A DNA stretch of 64,000 bases from Mesorhizobium sp. M2D.F.Ca.ET.226.01.1.1 (GCF_004022705.2 NZ_RZOY02000007.1:186001-250000); one strand, 5' to 3'; counted from the stretch's first letter, positions 45,795 to 54,549 are shown. The notes: generated by a model from the letters alone, not told the origin. Translations and numbers: made by a program.

Positions 45795-46829
45795 TTACTC
45801 CTTCGGCGGCTCCGCCGGAACTGGCGCCGTTCCAAGCCCGTTGACATTGCGCGCCCTGACGCGAGGCTTGAAAGCACGGCCAGGTTCGGGCGAACGGCGC
45901 AATACCGGATGGATGACCGGCTCCTTGGCCTTGAAGGCGAAGGATTTGATCAGGGCCAGATAGTTCGGATAGACATAGCCATTGTTCATCCGCAGCCATT
46001 CTTCGCGGCGCTCGCGAAACAGCTTCGGCAAACTGTACCACGCAACCGTCGGGCTCTTGTGATGCACGAAATGCAGGTTGTTGTTGAGGAACAGGAACGA
46101 CAGCGGCGAGCGTTCGACGATGATGGTGCGCCCTTCCGGATGTTCGGACCACTGGTGCTCGGCATAGGTGCGCACCGAAATCAGCGACTGTCCGAGCCAG
46201 ACCGGCACCAGCACATACAGCCAGAGCGGAATGCCGAAGCCGAAGGTCACGATCGGCGCCACCGCGGCAATGCCGATGGCATGCAGCAACCATGCCTTGC
46301 GGATTGCCTTGTCGCCCGCTGCGATCTGCTTAGCGTCATCGATGAAGAAGCCGACCGAGGACAGCCACGGGCCGAGGATCAAGCGGCCGACCATGGTGTT
46401 GTTGACCTTGAGCAGTAACTTCATCGTTGGAGGCAGTTCCTCGTGCATCCAGAGCGCCTGGTAATAGCTCTCCGGGTCGTCGAGCGGATCGGTCAGCCGC
46501 TCGTCGGCATGGTGGCGAAGATGGATGGTCTTGAAGCGCCGGAACGGCCAGACAAGTCCGATCGGCAGGAAGACGAAAGCTTCGTTGATGCGGGCGCTGC
46601 GGGTCGGGTGGCCGTGCAGCACCTCATGCATCAGCGAGGATTGCAGCGCCAGGATCAGCGCCAGGGCGATCAGTGCGATCAGCGGGTGGGCTGGCCAGAG
46701 GAGCAAGCCGGCGGCGAGCCATGCGCCGTAGCAGAAGAGTGCGAGGAATACCGTCGGCCATTCGATTGCCGGTGTGCTGCTGCGTCTCTTGTTCATGCCG
46801 GTATTCATGCCTGCCATGCTATCGACCAC
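45795..46829 (-). CDS. Membrane fatty acid desaturase
   Basis: 344 residues from a GTG at 46829; ATGs four and seven codons on (46817, 46808) are alternatives. The three histidine boxes of membrane di-iron desaturases are present: HEVLHGH, HLRHHAD and HFVHHKSP, with an additional EHQWSEH. It probably inserts a double bond into an acyl chain or hydroxylates a hydrophobic substrate. A 16-bp palindrome lies 31 bp upstream of the start and is a candidate operator. Confidence 0.85.
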   Translation of the reverse strand: MVDSMAGMNTGMNKRRSSTPAIEWPTVFLALFCYGAWLAAGLLLWPAHPLIALIALALILALQSSLMHEVLHGHPTRSARINEAFVFLPIGLVWPFRRFKTIHLRHHADERLTDPLDDPESYYQALWMHEELPPTMKLLLKVNNTMVGRLILGPWLSSVGFFIDDAKQIAAGDKAIRKAWLLHAIGIAAVAPIVTFGFGIPLWLYVLVPVWLGQSLISVRTYAEHQWSEHPEGRTIIVERSPLSFLFLNNNLHFVHHKSPTVAWYSLPKLFRERREEWLRMNNGYVYPNYLALIKSFAFKAKEPVIHPVLRRSPEPGRAFKPRVRARNVNGLGTAPVPAEPPKE

Positions 46830-46860
46830 TGCCTTTCAGTCGCCGGAACCCCTCGATTCC

Positions 46861-46876
46861 TGACAGTATTGTGTCA
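46861..46876. promoter_or_regulatory. Candidate operator upstream of the desaturase
   Basis: Inverted repeat TGACA-N6-TGTCA, 31 bp before the desaturase start on the minus strand. No cognate regulator was identified. Confidence 0.4.
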
Positions 46877-46902
46877 GGAGCCTACCGTGACATCAACGCG
46901 AC

Positions 46903-46963
46903 AATGCGCACAAACTGTTGCGAATGCGCATTTTTGGCCGCATATGTTATACATTGTAAACAA
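46903..46963. promoter_or_regulatory. Candidate operator of the XRE regulator
   Basis: The octamer AATGCGCA occurs at 46903 and 46923, exactly 20 bp apart (two helical turns), followed by a short palindrome TTGT-AA-ACAA at 46954-46963. This sits 80-140 bp before the XRE regulator start, where autoregulation would be expected. Inference only. Confidence 0.4.
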
Positions 46964-47044
46964 ATATTGGGATTCATTTCCGCCTGAGCCACGTTCAGCA
47001 CGGTTCCGGCGCAAATTTATCCTCCCGCAAGCAGGAGCGGCCTG

Positions 47045-47902
47045 ATGGACAAGCGCGATCTGTCGACGATCTTCAGGGAGCGGCTGAAATTGCTCTTGAC
47101 ACGCTCTGATCTCAACCAGTCGGCTTTCGCGACGGCCGTCGGCATCGACCGCTCCGCGCTGTCGCAACTGCTTTCCGGCGCCTCGACCCGCCTGCCCCGC
47201 GCCGAGACGCTGCTTAACATCGCTGCCGAGTTCAAAGTGTCGCTCGACTGGCTGCTTGGCCTAAGCAACGATGAGGGGGTGACCGGCGAAATCCGCGAAA
47301 GCCTGGAGATCGAGGAGGCGCCGGACGGCTTCGACCGCACGCTTTTGGCCAAATGGCATGCCGAGGCGGCCGGCACCAAGATCCGTTATGTGCCCGCCGG
47401 CATTCCCGACCTTTTGCGCACCGAGGCGCTGATCGACTACGAGGCCGGCATCGCCAACAAGAGCCGCGAGGCGCAGGCCGGCGAGACGCAATACCGCATC
47501 GACTATACGAGGCGGCCGGAGACCGACATGGAGGTCTGCATGCCGCGCCACACGTTGGAGATTTTTGCACGCGGCCTAGGCGTCTGGGACCGCTTCCCGG
47601 AGGCCGAACGGCGCAAGCAATTGCTGCACATGGCGGCGCTGCTCGACGACCTTTACCCGACCTTCCGCCTGTTTCTCTATGACGGCCGCATGCGCTATTC
47701 GATCCCCTATACGATCTTCGGCCCCTATCGCGCCGCGATTTATGTCGGCGACATGTATATCGTCTTGAGCGCCACGCAGCCGATCCGCACGCTCACCAGC
47801 CATTTCGACAATCTGATCCGCGCCGCCGACATCAACGCGCATGAGGCGGCGAGCTTCGCGCAGAAGTTGGCCGCAATGTCCTTCCCGTCAGGCTCTGGCT
47901 GA
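47045..47902 (+). CDS. XRE-family helix-turn-helix regulator with C-terminal sensor region
   Basis: 285 residues with an AGGAGCGG site. The HTH lies at about 20-70 (NQSAFATAVGIDRSALSQLL). The remaining 200 residues form a conserved domain (EVCMPRHTLEIFARGLG, RYSIPYTIFGPYRAAIYVG) found in alphaproteobacterial XRE regulators, presumably for effector sensing; the ligand is unknown. The DUF1989 gene follows 70 bp downstream, and this pairing is frequent in rhizobia, so the regulator may control it. Confidence 0.82.
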   Translation: MDKRDLSTIFRERLKLLLTRSDLNQSAFATAVGIDRSALSQLLSGASTRLPRAETLLNIAAEFKVSLDWLLGLSNDEGVTGEIRESLEIEEAPDGFDRTLLAKWHAEAAGTKIRYVPAGIPDLLRTEALIDYEAGIANKSREAQAGETQYRIDYTRRPETDMEVCMPRHTLEIFARGLGVWDRFPEAERRKQLLHMAALLDDLYPTFRLFLYDGRMRYSIPYTIFGPYRAAIYVGDMYIVLSATQPIRTLTSHFDNLIRAADINAHEAASFAQKLAAMSFPSGSG

Positions 47903-47972
47903 TCGCCGGGCGCGCTGTCATCGTGACGGTCGGCCGATGTCGTGGCCGCCGATCATCCTTTCAGGGAAATCC

Positions 47973-48575
47973 ATGCAAGAACCGCGTCGCCTCGTCGTTC
48001 CTCCTCAGTCGGGTCAGTCCATGTGCGTCAGGCGCGGCGATCTGATCCGCATCATCGATCCCAAGGGCCAACAGGTCTCGGACCTCTGGGCCTTCTCGAC
48101 CGAAGGCAGGCTCGACTGGCTGAGCACGTCGCAAACCCGCGACATCACTGAGCGGCTTTTTCCCAGACCGGGCGACCATTTCTATAGCGCCGCCGGCAAG
48201 ATCATGCTGACGCTGGTCGAGGACGCCTCTCCCGGACCGCACGACATGCTTTACCCGGCCTGCGACAGCGCGCTCTATGAGCGGGCCGGTCTGCCCAACC
48301 ACCCGAACTGTCGCGACAATCTGATGACGGCGCTGAGCGCGGAAGGCATCGAACTGCCCTTCGCGCCCGATCCGGTTGATCTCTTCCAGAACTCCCTGCC
48401 GCAACCTGACGGGACTCTGGTGGTCGAGGCCTCGATCAATCCGCCGGGCGGTTACGTCACGCTGCGCGCCGAACAGGATCTGCTGCTTGTCGTCACAGCC
48501 TGCTCGGTCGACCATCACCCGACCAATGGCGACGCCTGCACCGAGATCGAGGTCGAGATCACTCCGGCTTCGTAA
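47973..48575 (+). CDS. DUF1989 (urea-carboxylase-associated-like) protein
   Basis: 200 residues from ATG 47973 (AGGGA site). DUF1989/PF09347 family, characterised by IIDPKGQQVSDLWAF and a cysteine-containing YPACDSALY segment (about 100), with DNLMTAL and VDLFQNS later. Members accompany urea carboxylase systems or stand alone; their chemistry is unsettled. The protein is soluble. It sits between an XRE regulator and the homocysteine methyltransferase. Confidence 0.75.
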   Translation: MQEPRRLVVPPQSGQSMCVRRGDLIRIIDPKGQQVSDLWAFSTEGRLDWLSTSQTRDITERLFPRPGDHFYSAAGKIMLTLVEDASPGPHDMLYPACDSALYERAGLPNHPNCRDNLMTALSAEGIELPFAPDPVDLFQNSLPQPDGTLVVEASINPPGGYVTLRAEQDLLLVVTACSVDHHPTNGDACTEIEVEITPAS

Positions 48576-48604
48576 GGCCATCCTGGCCGCAAACTCATTG
48601 ACTG

Positions 48605-48626
48605 GACATAAAGACTTCTTTATATC
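48605..48626. promoter_or_regulatory. SahR-like palindromic operator before the homocysteine methyltransferase
   Basis: A 22-bp imperfect palindrome with half-sites GACATAAAGA and TCTTTATATC separated by two bases, 19 bp before the ATG at 48646. It is the same motif as 62779-62800 and resembles the ATAAAGA-type palindrome assigned to the SahR regulator of methionine/SAH metabolism in Proteobacteria (recalled, not looked up). Confidence 0.7.
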
Positions 48627-48645
48627 GTTATTTGAATTTCCCGAT

Positions 48646-49677
48646 ATGAAAGCCACGGCCATGACCACGACCAATCCGATCGATGCGCTGCTTGCCGAAA
48701 AAGGTGTGCTTCTGGCCGACGGCGCCACCGGCACCAACCTGTTCGCGATGGGTCTCGAGGCCGGCGAAGCGCCTGAACTGCTCAATGAGACCTCGCCCGG
48801 GACCATTGCCAGCCTGCATCAGAACTTCGTCGACGCCGGCGCCGATATCATCCTCACCAATTCCTTCGGCGGCACCCGCCATCGCCTCAAGCTGCATCAC
48901 GCGCAGGACCGCGTGCATGACCTCAACAGGCGCGCCGCCGAAATCGCCCGCTCCGTCGCCGACAAGGCCGGCCGCAAGGTGATCGTCGCCGGCTCCGTTG
49001 GCCCGACCGGCGAATTGCTGGTGCCGCTCGGCGCCATGACCTATGACGATGCGGTCGACGCCTTCGCCGAACAGATCGAGGGCCTCAAGGCCGGCGGCGC
49101 CGAAGTCGCCTGGATCGAGACCATGTCGGCACCCGACGAGATCCGCGCCGCGGCCGAAGCCGCCATCCGCGTCGGCCTGCCCTATACCTATACCGGTTCC
49201 TTCGACACCGCCGGCCGCACCATGATGGGCCTGCTGCCGAAGGACATCCACGGCGTCGCCGACGGCCTGTCGCAGGCCCCGCTCGGTGTCGGCGCCAATT
49301 GCGGCGTCGGCGCGGCCGATATCCTTGCCTCGCTGCTCGACATGACCGAGGCGAAGCCGGAGGCGACAGTGATCGTCAAGGGCAATTGCGGCATTCCGGA
49401 ATTCCGCGGCAGCGAGATCCACTATTCCGGCACGCCGGAGCTGATGTCCGACTACGTCCGGCTGGCGGTCGATGCTGGCGCCAAGATCGTCGGCGGTTGC
49501 TGCGGCACTTCGTTCGCCCACCTTGCCGCCATGCGCAAGGCGCTCGACGGCCACACCAAGGCTGAGCGCCCGACGGTCGCGACGATCGTCCAACGCATCG
49601 GCCCGATGCGCAACAAGACGGCAAGCGCGAGTGAAACCGGCGAAGGCCGGCGCGAACGTCGGCGCGGCCGCGCCTGA
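48646..49677 (+). CDS. bmt: Homocysteine S-methyltransferase, betaine-type
   Basis: 343 residues from ATG 48646, or 338 from 48661. The zinc triad of the Hcy S-methyltransferase fold is present: Cys219 (GANCGVG) and Cys285-Cys286 (GGCCGTS), with ADGATGTNLF at the N-terminus. The enzyme transfers a methyl from a betaine or sulfonium donor to homocysteine to form methionine. Betaine as donor is inferred from the many amine-demethylation genes around. The C-terminus is Arg-rich (GRRERRRGRA). A SahR-like palindrome lies in the promoter. Gene symbol is tentative. Confidence 0.85.
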   Translation: MKATAMTTTNPIDALLAEKGVLLADGATGTNLFAMGLEAGEAPELLNETSPGTIASLHQNFVDAGADIILTNSFGGTRHRLKLHHAQDRVHDLNRRAAEIARSVADKAGRKVIVAGSVGPTGELLVPLGAMTYDDAVDAFAEQIEGLKAGGAEVAWIETMSAPDEIRAAAEAAIRVGLPYTYTGSFDTAGRTMMGLLPKDIHGVADGLSQAPLGVGANCGVGAADILASLLDMTEAKPEATVIVKGNCGIPEFRGSEIHYSGTPELMSDYVRLAVDAGAKIVGGCCGTSFAHLAAMRKALDGHTKAERPTVATIVQRIGPMRNKTASASETGEGRRERRRGRA

Positions 49678-49687
49678 CTGGCCTGAT

Positions 49688-49987
49688 TTATTCGCTGCTT
49701 TCGGCGTAGCGCGACAGCGCCGTATTGAAATCGACGACGTTCTGGCTGTCGGAGCTCATCGTCGCCAGCGCGCCCGACGTGCCTGGGTCGCTGATCTGCT
49801 CCAGCATCGCGCGGAAACGGTCGTTGTTGAGCGCCGAGAGTGCAGTGTTGCGGGCGGCGTCGACATCGCTGCGGAGGCGCGTCGATTCCGACGTCGGAGT
49901 GCGCGCCGGCGTTGTGTTTGCCGTCGCCGCCGCGTTCCAGTTCGTGGTGATATGCAATACCTGCCCCTCAAGCTCGTCTATCAGCAC
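49688..49987 (-). CDS. Hypothetical protein
   Basis: 99 residues from a GTG at 49987, or about 89 from a TTG at 49957 which has GAGGGGCAGG before it. Threonine- and alanine-rich N-terminus, then a helical stretch (ARNTALSALNNDRFRAMLEQI). No domain recognised. It is convergent with the homocysteine methyltransferase at a distance of 10 bp. It might be a real short gene, but the evidence is only the open frame and position. Confidence 0.45.
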   Translation of the reverse strand: MLIDELEGQVLHITTNWNAAATANTTPARTPTSESTRLRSDVDAARNTALSALNNDRFRAMLEQISDPGTSGALATMSSDSQNVVDFNTALSRYAESSE

Positions 49988-50053
49988 GAACTAACAAGAG
50001 TTAATTGCGACGAGGTTCCGGAAAAGCCACGCAATTTAACGATCGCACAAATG

Positions 50054-50075
50054 GGCCGGCAGGATCCTGCCGGCC
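50054..50075 (-). terminator. Perfect palindrome after the vWA gene (terminator-like)
   Basis: Arms GGCCGGCAGG and CCTGCCGGCC with a 2-base centre, 30 bp downstream of the vWA stop. No T-run on the minus strand; the plus strand has only TTCGTT. Confidence 0.45.
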
Positions 50076-50105
50076 TTCGTTATTCGGTTCCTTCCCTTCG
50101 GCTCT

Positions 50106-52289
50106 CTACTTGTTGCTGTCCAGCGATGCAGCCAGGCGCACCAGCGACAGGAACTCCGCCCTGTAGCCGAACGGATCGGCGCCGCGCGCGGCGTTGGCGA
50201 TCTCCGCGATCCGGTCATAGCCGAAATTCGCCGTCTGGTCCTCGTCGCGCAGCTTCTGCCCGAAGGCGGCGACCGCGACCGAGAAGCGCTGGTCCACGCC
50301 GGCCGCGTCGAAGGACTTGACCTCGTTGGTGGCGGTCACCGCCGTGGTGATCAACTTCGAGACGTTCTCGTTCGGCAGCTTGTAGCGGATCTTGACGAAG
50401 GCATATTCGTCGGCATTGGCAACGCCGCCATTGTCGACCTTGGCCTGGCCGTAGCGCAGCGGATCGACCTGCTCGCCGCCGCTGCCCTTCGGCGTGATCT
50501 CATAGACCGCCGTCACCGAATGGCCGGAGCCGATATCGCCGGCATCGACGCGGTCGTTGTTGAAATCCTCGCGCTTGAGTGCCCGGGTCTCATAGCCGAC
50601 CAGCCGATATTCCGACACGGTCGCCGGATTGAACTCGACCTGGATCTTGACGTCCTTGGCGATGGTGAACAGCGTCGAGGAGGCATCATCGACCAGCACC
50701 TTTTGCGCTTCGGCAAGCGTATCGATATAGGCAGCCGTGCCGTTGCCGTTCTGGGCGATGGTCTGCATCATCTGGTCGTTCAGATTGTCGTGGCCGAAGC
50801 CGAACACCGACAGGAACACGCCGGTCTTGCGCTCTGTTTCGATCAGCCGTGTCAGGTCGTCGTCATCGGTCTGGCCGACATTGAAGTCGCCATCGGTCGC
50901 AAGCATTACCCGGTTGACGCCGTCCTTGACGAAGGATTGCTGCGCAAGCTTGTAGGCTTCGCGAATGCCTGCCTCGCCGGCCGTTGAACCGCCTGGCTCC
51001 AGATTGTCGATGGCCGCGAGGATCTTCTGCTTTTCCGCGGCCTTGGTCGGCATCAGCACCGTGCCGGCATTGCCGGCATAGGTGACGATGGAAACGGTGT
51101 CGTCAGCCTTCAGCTTGCTGATCAGGAGCCGGAAGGCGGATTTGAGCAGCGGCAGCTTGTCTGGCTCGTCCATCGAGCCCGAGACGTCGATCAGGAAGAC
51201 CAGATTGGCCTTGGGCTGCTCGGCCGGCTTCACGTCAAAGCCCTTGATCGCGACATGCATGAGCTTGGTGTGCTCGTTCCACGGCGTCGGCATGACGGTG
51301 ACGGTCGAGTTGAACGGCGTTGCCGCCGAATCCGGTCCCTTCCAGTCATAGGGGAAGTAGTTGATCATTTCCTCGACCCGCACCGTGTCGGCCTGAGGCA
51401 GCGAGCCTTCCTTCAGCGAGCGCCGCACGAAGGAATAGGAAGCCGTGTCCACATCGATCGAGAAGGTCGAGACAGGATCCTGCGCGGTCTCATGCACCGG
51501 ATTGGTCTTGAAGGTCTCGACGCGGTCGCGGTTTTCCTCCTGCGGCTGCATCTGGTCGGCAGGCATCGGTGCGGGCTGCACCATCAGCTTGGAATCGGCG
51601 ACGGCGCCAGCCGGCGCCTCGGCGGACTGCATGGCGGTTGCAGGCGCCTGGGCATTCGCGCGTCCGCCGCCGGCGAATTGGTCAACCTCCGCCGGTGCAG
51701 GCGGGGTCGCAGGTGCTGCCTTCGGCGCCAGTTCCTGCTTGGCGTAATCTTTCAACGCGCCGTCTTCGCGCTTTGCCAAGTCGTTTGATTGGCTCAGTTC
51801 AGCGGTCGGCTGCGCTGTCGGCGCAACCTTCGCCTGATCCTCAACGCGTCTTTCGCTGTCGGTGTCGGTCTTCTTCGCTTTTGCGGGCGCTGCTGCCAGC
51901 GGCTCGTTGATCGCGGATTGTTCCGGCACAGGCTTTTGCGCAACCGGCTTGTCGGCCGCCGTCTCGGTGACCGTGCCTTTGCCGCCGATGACCGGCGGCT
52001 GTTCCTTCAACATCTCGAAAGCGGCATAGCCGGCGATGGGCAGCGCGACCAGCGCGGTGATGGCCGGCGTGGCAATGAGTTTCCGTTGCATGATTTCCCT
52101 CCAGAGCTTTCTTGCTCGCTCCGTGAGACGAAGGCCTGCGAATGTTCCTTGGGGGACCGTCGAAAATTTTTCATCGAGGTCGAAGGCCTGCATGGCGGCG
52201 GCGAAGGCGCGCGCCTTTGCCGCATCGTCCGGCGCCGGCACTGCGAGATTGCGCAGCCCTTCGAGTTCGTTGTCGTCGACCATGGTCAC
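50106..52289 (-). CDS. Membrane-anchored von Willebrand A domain protein, probable sigma-factor partner
   Basis: 727 residues. A short cytoplasmic N-terminus (1-70) is followed by one membrane span (about 71-93), a proline/alanine-rich linker to about 270, a vWA domain with an intact MIDAS (Asp368-x-Ser370-x-Ser372) and a C-terminal DUF3520-like region. Such proteins are often annotated as YfbK-like or Ca-activated chloride channel homologues. The ATG overlaps the stop of the sigma factor by 4 bp, and the N-terminal domain plus membrane span matches an anti-sigma layout, so it probably controls the sigma factor. The signal it senses is unknown. Confidence 0.82.
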   Translation of the reverse strand: MTMVDDNELEGLRNLAVPAPDDAAKARAFAAAMQAFDLDEKFSTVPQGTFAGLRLTERARKLWREIMQRKLIATPAITALVALPIAGYAAFEMLKEQPPVIGGKGTVTETAADKPVAQKPVPEQSAINEPLAAAPAKAKKTDTDSERRVEDQAKVAPTAQPTAELSQSNDLAKREDGALKDYAKQELAPKAAPATPPAPAEVDQFAGGGRANAQAPATAMQSAEAPAGAVADSKLMVQPAPMPADQMQPQEENRDRVETFKTNPVHETAQDPVSTFSIDVDTASYSFVRRSLKEGSLPQADTVRVEEMINYFPYDWKGPDSAATPFNSTVTVMPTPWNEHTKLMHVAIKGFDVKPAEQPKANLVFLIDVSGSMDEPDKLPLLKSAFRLLISKLKADDTVSIVTYAGNAGTVLMPTKAAEKQKILAAIDNLEPGGSTAGEAGIREAYKLAQQSFVKDGVNRVMLATDGDFNVGQTDDDDLTRLIETERKTGVFLSVFGFGHDNLNDQMMQTIAQNGNGTAAYIDTLAEAQKVLVDDASSTLFTIAKDVKIQVEFNPATVSEYRLVGYETRALKREDFNNDRVDAGDIGSGHSVTAVYEITPKGSGGEQVDPLRYGQAKVDNGGVANADEYAFVKIRYKLPNENVSKLITTAVTATNEVKSFDAAGVDQRFSVAVAAFGQKLRDEDQTANFGYDRIAEIANAARGADPFGYRAEFLSLVRLAASLDSNK

Positions 52290-52849
52290 ACTTCCCCGGC
52301 TGAACGCATCAGCAGCTTCAGCCGTTTCTTCGCTTCATGGATGTGCCAGGAAACCGTCGTCTCCGAGATCGCCATCACCTCCGCCGCCGCCGCATGATTG
52401 AGACCTTCGCCATAGACGAGCAGCACCGCGTCGCGCTGCTTGTCCGGCAGCATGCGCACCGCCACCCACAGCGCCTCGGCCGGATCGTCGGTCTCAGCTG
52501 GTGCCTCGCCCGCGATCGACGCATAGGCGCCATAGGCATCCGTCTTGGCGGTGTCGCGGGCGCGCTTGCGCATCATGTCGCGCGAAGCATTCAGCGTCAT
52601 GGCATAGAGCCATGTCGTGAAGGCGCCGCTGCCCTGATAATCGCGGATCGCGCGGCCGAGTCGCACGCAGACATCCTGGGCGATGTCCTCGGCATCGGCT
52701 TTGCGGCCGCACCAGCGATAGGCGGCGCGATAGACGAAGCCATAGTGCCTTTCGAGCAGTTTGCCGAAAGCCCCCCTGTCTCCGCCCCTCGCCCGCCCGA
52801 TCAACTCGGCATCGGAGGCTTCGCTGTCGTCCAGCATCATCGCCATCAT
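52286..52849 (-). CDS. RNA polymerase sigma-70 family (ECF-type) factor
   Basis: 187 residues with sigma region 2 (YGFVYRAAYRWCGRKADAEDIAQDVCVRL, about 36-64) and region 4 (LPDKQRDAVLLVYGEGLNHAAAAEVMAISETTVSWHIHEAKKRL). No region 1 or 3, so it is ECF-like. It is translationally coupled to the downstream vWA membrane protein (4-bp overlap). No target promoter was identified in the window. Confidence 0.88.
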   Translation of the reverse strand: MMAMMLDDSEASDAELIGRARGGDRGAFGKLLERHYGFVYRAAYRWCGRKADAEDIAQDVCVRLGRAIRDYQGSGAFTTWLYAMTLNASRDMMRKRARDTAKTDAYGAYASIAGEAPAETDDPAEALWVAVRMLPDKQRDAVLLVYGEGLNHAAAAEVMAISETTVSWHIHEAKKRLKLLMRSAGEV

Positions 52850-52919
52850 TTGCCTGTTGGACGAAGGCTAATGGCCAATCCTTGGGGCGATGAAAAGATT
52901 TTTTTGCGGCAAGACTTTT

Positions 52920-52968
52920 CCTTCTCCCCGTTCACGGGGAGAAGGTGTCCGAAGGACGGATGAGGGGC
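52920..52968. repeat. Palindromic intergenic repeat (CCTTCTCCCC family)
   Basis: Perfect hairpin CCTTCTCCCC / GGGGAGAAGG (52920-52945) followed by GTGTCCGAAGGACGGATGAGGGG. This is a common short repeat in rhizobial intergenic regions (from memory). It lies between the sigma factor and dienelactone hydrolase genes. Confidence 0.7.
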
Positions 52969-53023
52969 GGCGCGAACGTTCGAAGACTCGCGCTACACGG
53001 TGTCCTCTCAGTGATCTGCGGGC

Positions 53024-53755
53024 TCAGCCCAACGTCTCTTTGAAAAACGTCGTCAGCCGCTTCCAATGCCTCTCAGCCCCCGCCTCGTCATAGACGCTAT
53101 GATCCGGCACGCACCAGCCGTGGCCGACGCCAACATAGTTCTCGATCGTGTGGTCGACCTCGGCCACCCTCAACACCTCCGCAAGCCGCGCCGACTGTTC
53201 CGGCGGGAAGCTGCGGTCGACGGCTGCGACGCCGACATAGACGCGCGCCTTGATCGAGGCCGCCTTGCGATGCGGGCTGTCGGGCGCGTCGCTGGCGAGA
53301 TTGCCGCCATGGAAGCTTGCAGCCGCAACGATCCGAGCTGGATAACTCGCCGCCGCGTTCAACGCCCGCGCGCCGCCCATGCAGTAGCCGACGACGCCAA
53401 CGGGTCCGGTAATCCCTTCGGCGGTAAGCGCATCGAGGAAGGCGGCGCCATCGCGGATGGTCATGTCCTGCGTCGTGCCGCCGCTCAACGCAGAGAGCGC
53501 GGCCTTGCTCTTTTCCTCGGCAAAGGCGGTCTTGGGATCGAACGGACCGTAGGGCGCATTGCGGTAAAAGAGATCGGGCACCAGCACGGCGTAGCCAAGC
53601 CCGGCGATGCGCTCGGCCATCTGGTCGAGCGCCGGACGCGGACCGAAAATATCCATGTACAGGATGATTCCGGCCTTGGCCGGCGCGGCCGGACGAAACA
53701 GCCGCGCTTTCGACGTACCGTCCTGGGTCTTGATCTCGACGTCCTGCTTCGTCAT
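53024..53755 (-). CDS. Dienelactone hydrolase family protein
   Basis: 243 residues, alpha/beta hydrolase of the dienelactone hydrolase group. The nucleophile is Cys125 (GYCMGG), with a probable Asp in VAAVDRSFP and the His in GVGHGWCV. It hydrolyses lactones or short esters; the substrate is unknown, as no catechol pathway is near. A short gap of 104 bp separates it from the downstream Fe-S protein gene on the same strand. Confidence 0.85.
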   Translation of the reverse strand: MTKQDVEIKTQDGTSKARLFRPAAPAKAGIILYMDIFGPRPALDQMAERIAGLGYAVLVPDLFYRNAPYGPFDPKTAFAEEKSKAALSALSGGTTQDMTIRDGAAFLDALTAEGITGPVGVVGYCMGGARALNAAASYPARIVAAASFHGGNLASDAPDSPHRKAASIKARVYVGVAAVDRSFPPEQSARLAEVLRVAEVDHTIENYVGVGHGWCVPDHSVYDEAGAERHWKRLTTFFKETLG

Positions 53756-53859
53756 TGCGCGCTCCGCTTGTTGCCACGCGATAGATATCCGCGCCGCCAG
53801 TCAGGGCAAGCCACGACATCTCAATCGTGGTCAAGTTTCCGTGCGGCTCAGAAAAATGC

Positions 53860-54549
53860 CTACAGGCCGGCGAACGCTGCCATATGGAAGGCCTGCACGT
53901 CACGCGGATAGCGATAGCTCGTGCCATAGGGACAGGCGTTGCGGTCAAGGCAGCCGCCTGTCTTGCAGGGCGACCCGCGAGGGCCGCGCACATGATCGAG
54001 ACAGGCCTCATGGGCAAAGTCCTGCGCCGAATAGGCGTCGACCGGACAGGATTTCAGGCAGGGTTTTTCGACACATGTGTCGCAAAGGTGAATCGCTTCG
54101 TGAGCTTGGGGGAGAGAAATCTCGTCCTCGAACAGCAATGCGCCACGATAGGCATGCCATAGCCCATATCGCGGGTGCATGAGGATGCCGAGCGGCGACG
54201 GCTTCAGCCCTTCCGCGCGCATCGCCCATTGCTGGAACGGCAGATAGGGCCGATCCGAAGGCGACACGGCGCGGGCGCCGAATTCCTTCGCCACGGCGCC
54301 GATAACCTCGCGCGACCAGCTGTCGAGCGGATTGGCGATCCCCCTCGCCTGCCGTTCAAGCCAGCGCTGGAAATGCGGCCAAGGCGCCGCGCCCGCTTGC
54401 CCGACCAGCAGGGCGGATCTGGCCAGCGCAGCGGACCCTACGGCTGGCGCCGTCTCATCGTCGCCAAAGTTGAAGCCGCCGCGAAGGATCAGGCCGTGGG
54501 CCGCGAGCGCGGTCGCAATCTCCTCGACCGGGTCGCGCACAACAATCAT
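53860..54549 (-). CDS. Two-cluster Fe-S protein with QueG/MMACHC-like N-terminal region
   Basis: 229 residues. Two likely [4Fe-4S] sets: Cys156, 159, 164, 168 (CDTCVEKPCLKSCPVDA) and Cys183, 195, 200, 206 (ending NACPYG). Upstream of these, PSPLGILMHPRYGLWHAYRGALLFEDE has the same placement relative to the clusters as the substrate/cobalamin region of epoxyqueuosine reductase QueG. QueG and human MMACHC bind cobalamin, so a reductive role toward the corrinoid protein is attractive, but this is inference. It lies 89 bp downstream of the second MttB gene and is probably cotranscribed. Start uncertain: the ribosome site abuts the ATG. Confidence 0.7.
   Translation of the reverse strand: MIVVRDPVEEIATALAAHGLILRGGFNFGDDETAPAVGSAALARSALLVGQAGAAPWPHFQRWLERQARGIANPLDSWSREVIGAVAKEFGARAVSPSDRPYLPFQQWAMRAEGLKPSPLGILMHPRYGLWHAYRGALLFEDEISLPQAHEAIHLCDTCVEKPCLKSCPVDAYSAQDFAHEACLDHVRGPRGSPCKTGGCLDRNACPYGTSYRYPRDVQAFHMAAFAGL

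Noticed and set aside
48646..49677. Cobalamin-dependent methionine synthase (MetH) fragment
   Set aside because: It has only the homocysteine/zinc domain, with a natural C-terminus. Length and motifs fit a stand-alone homocysteine methyltransferase.
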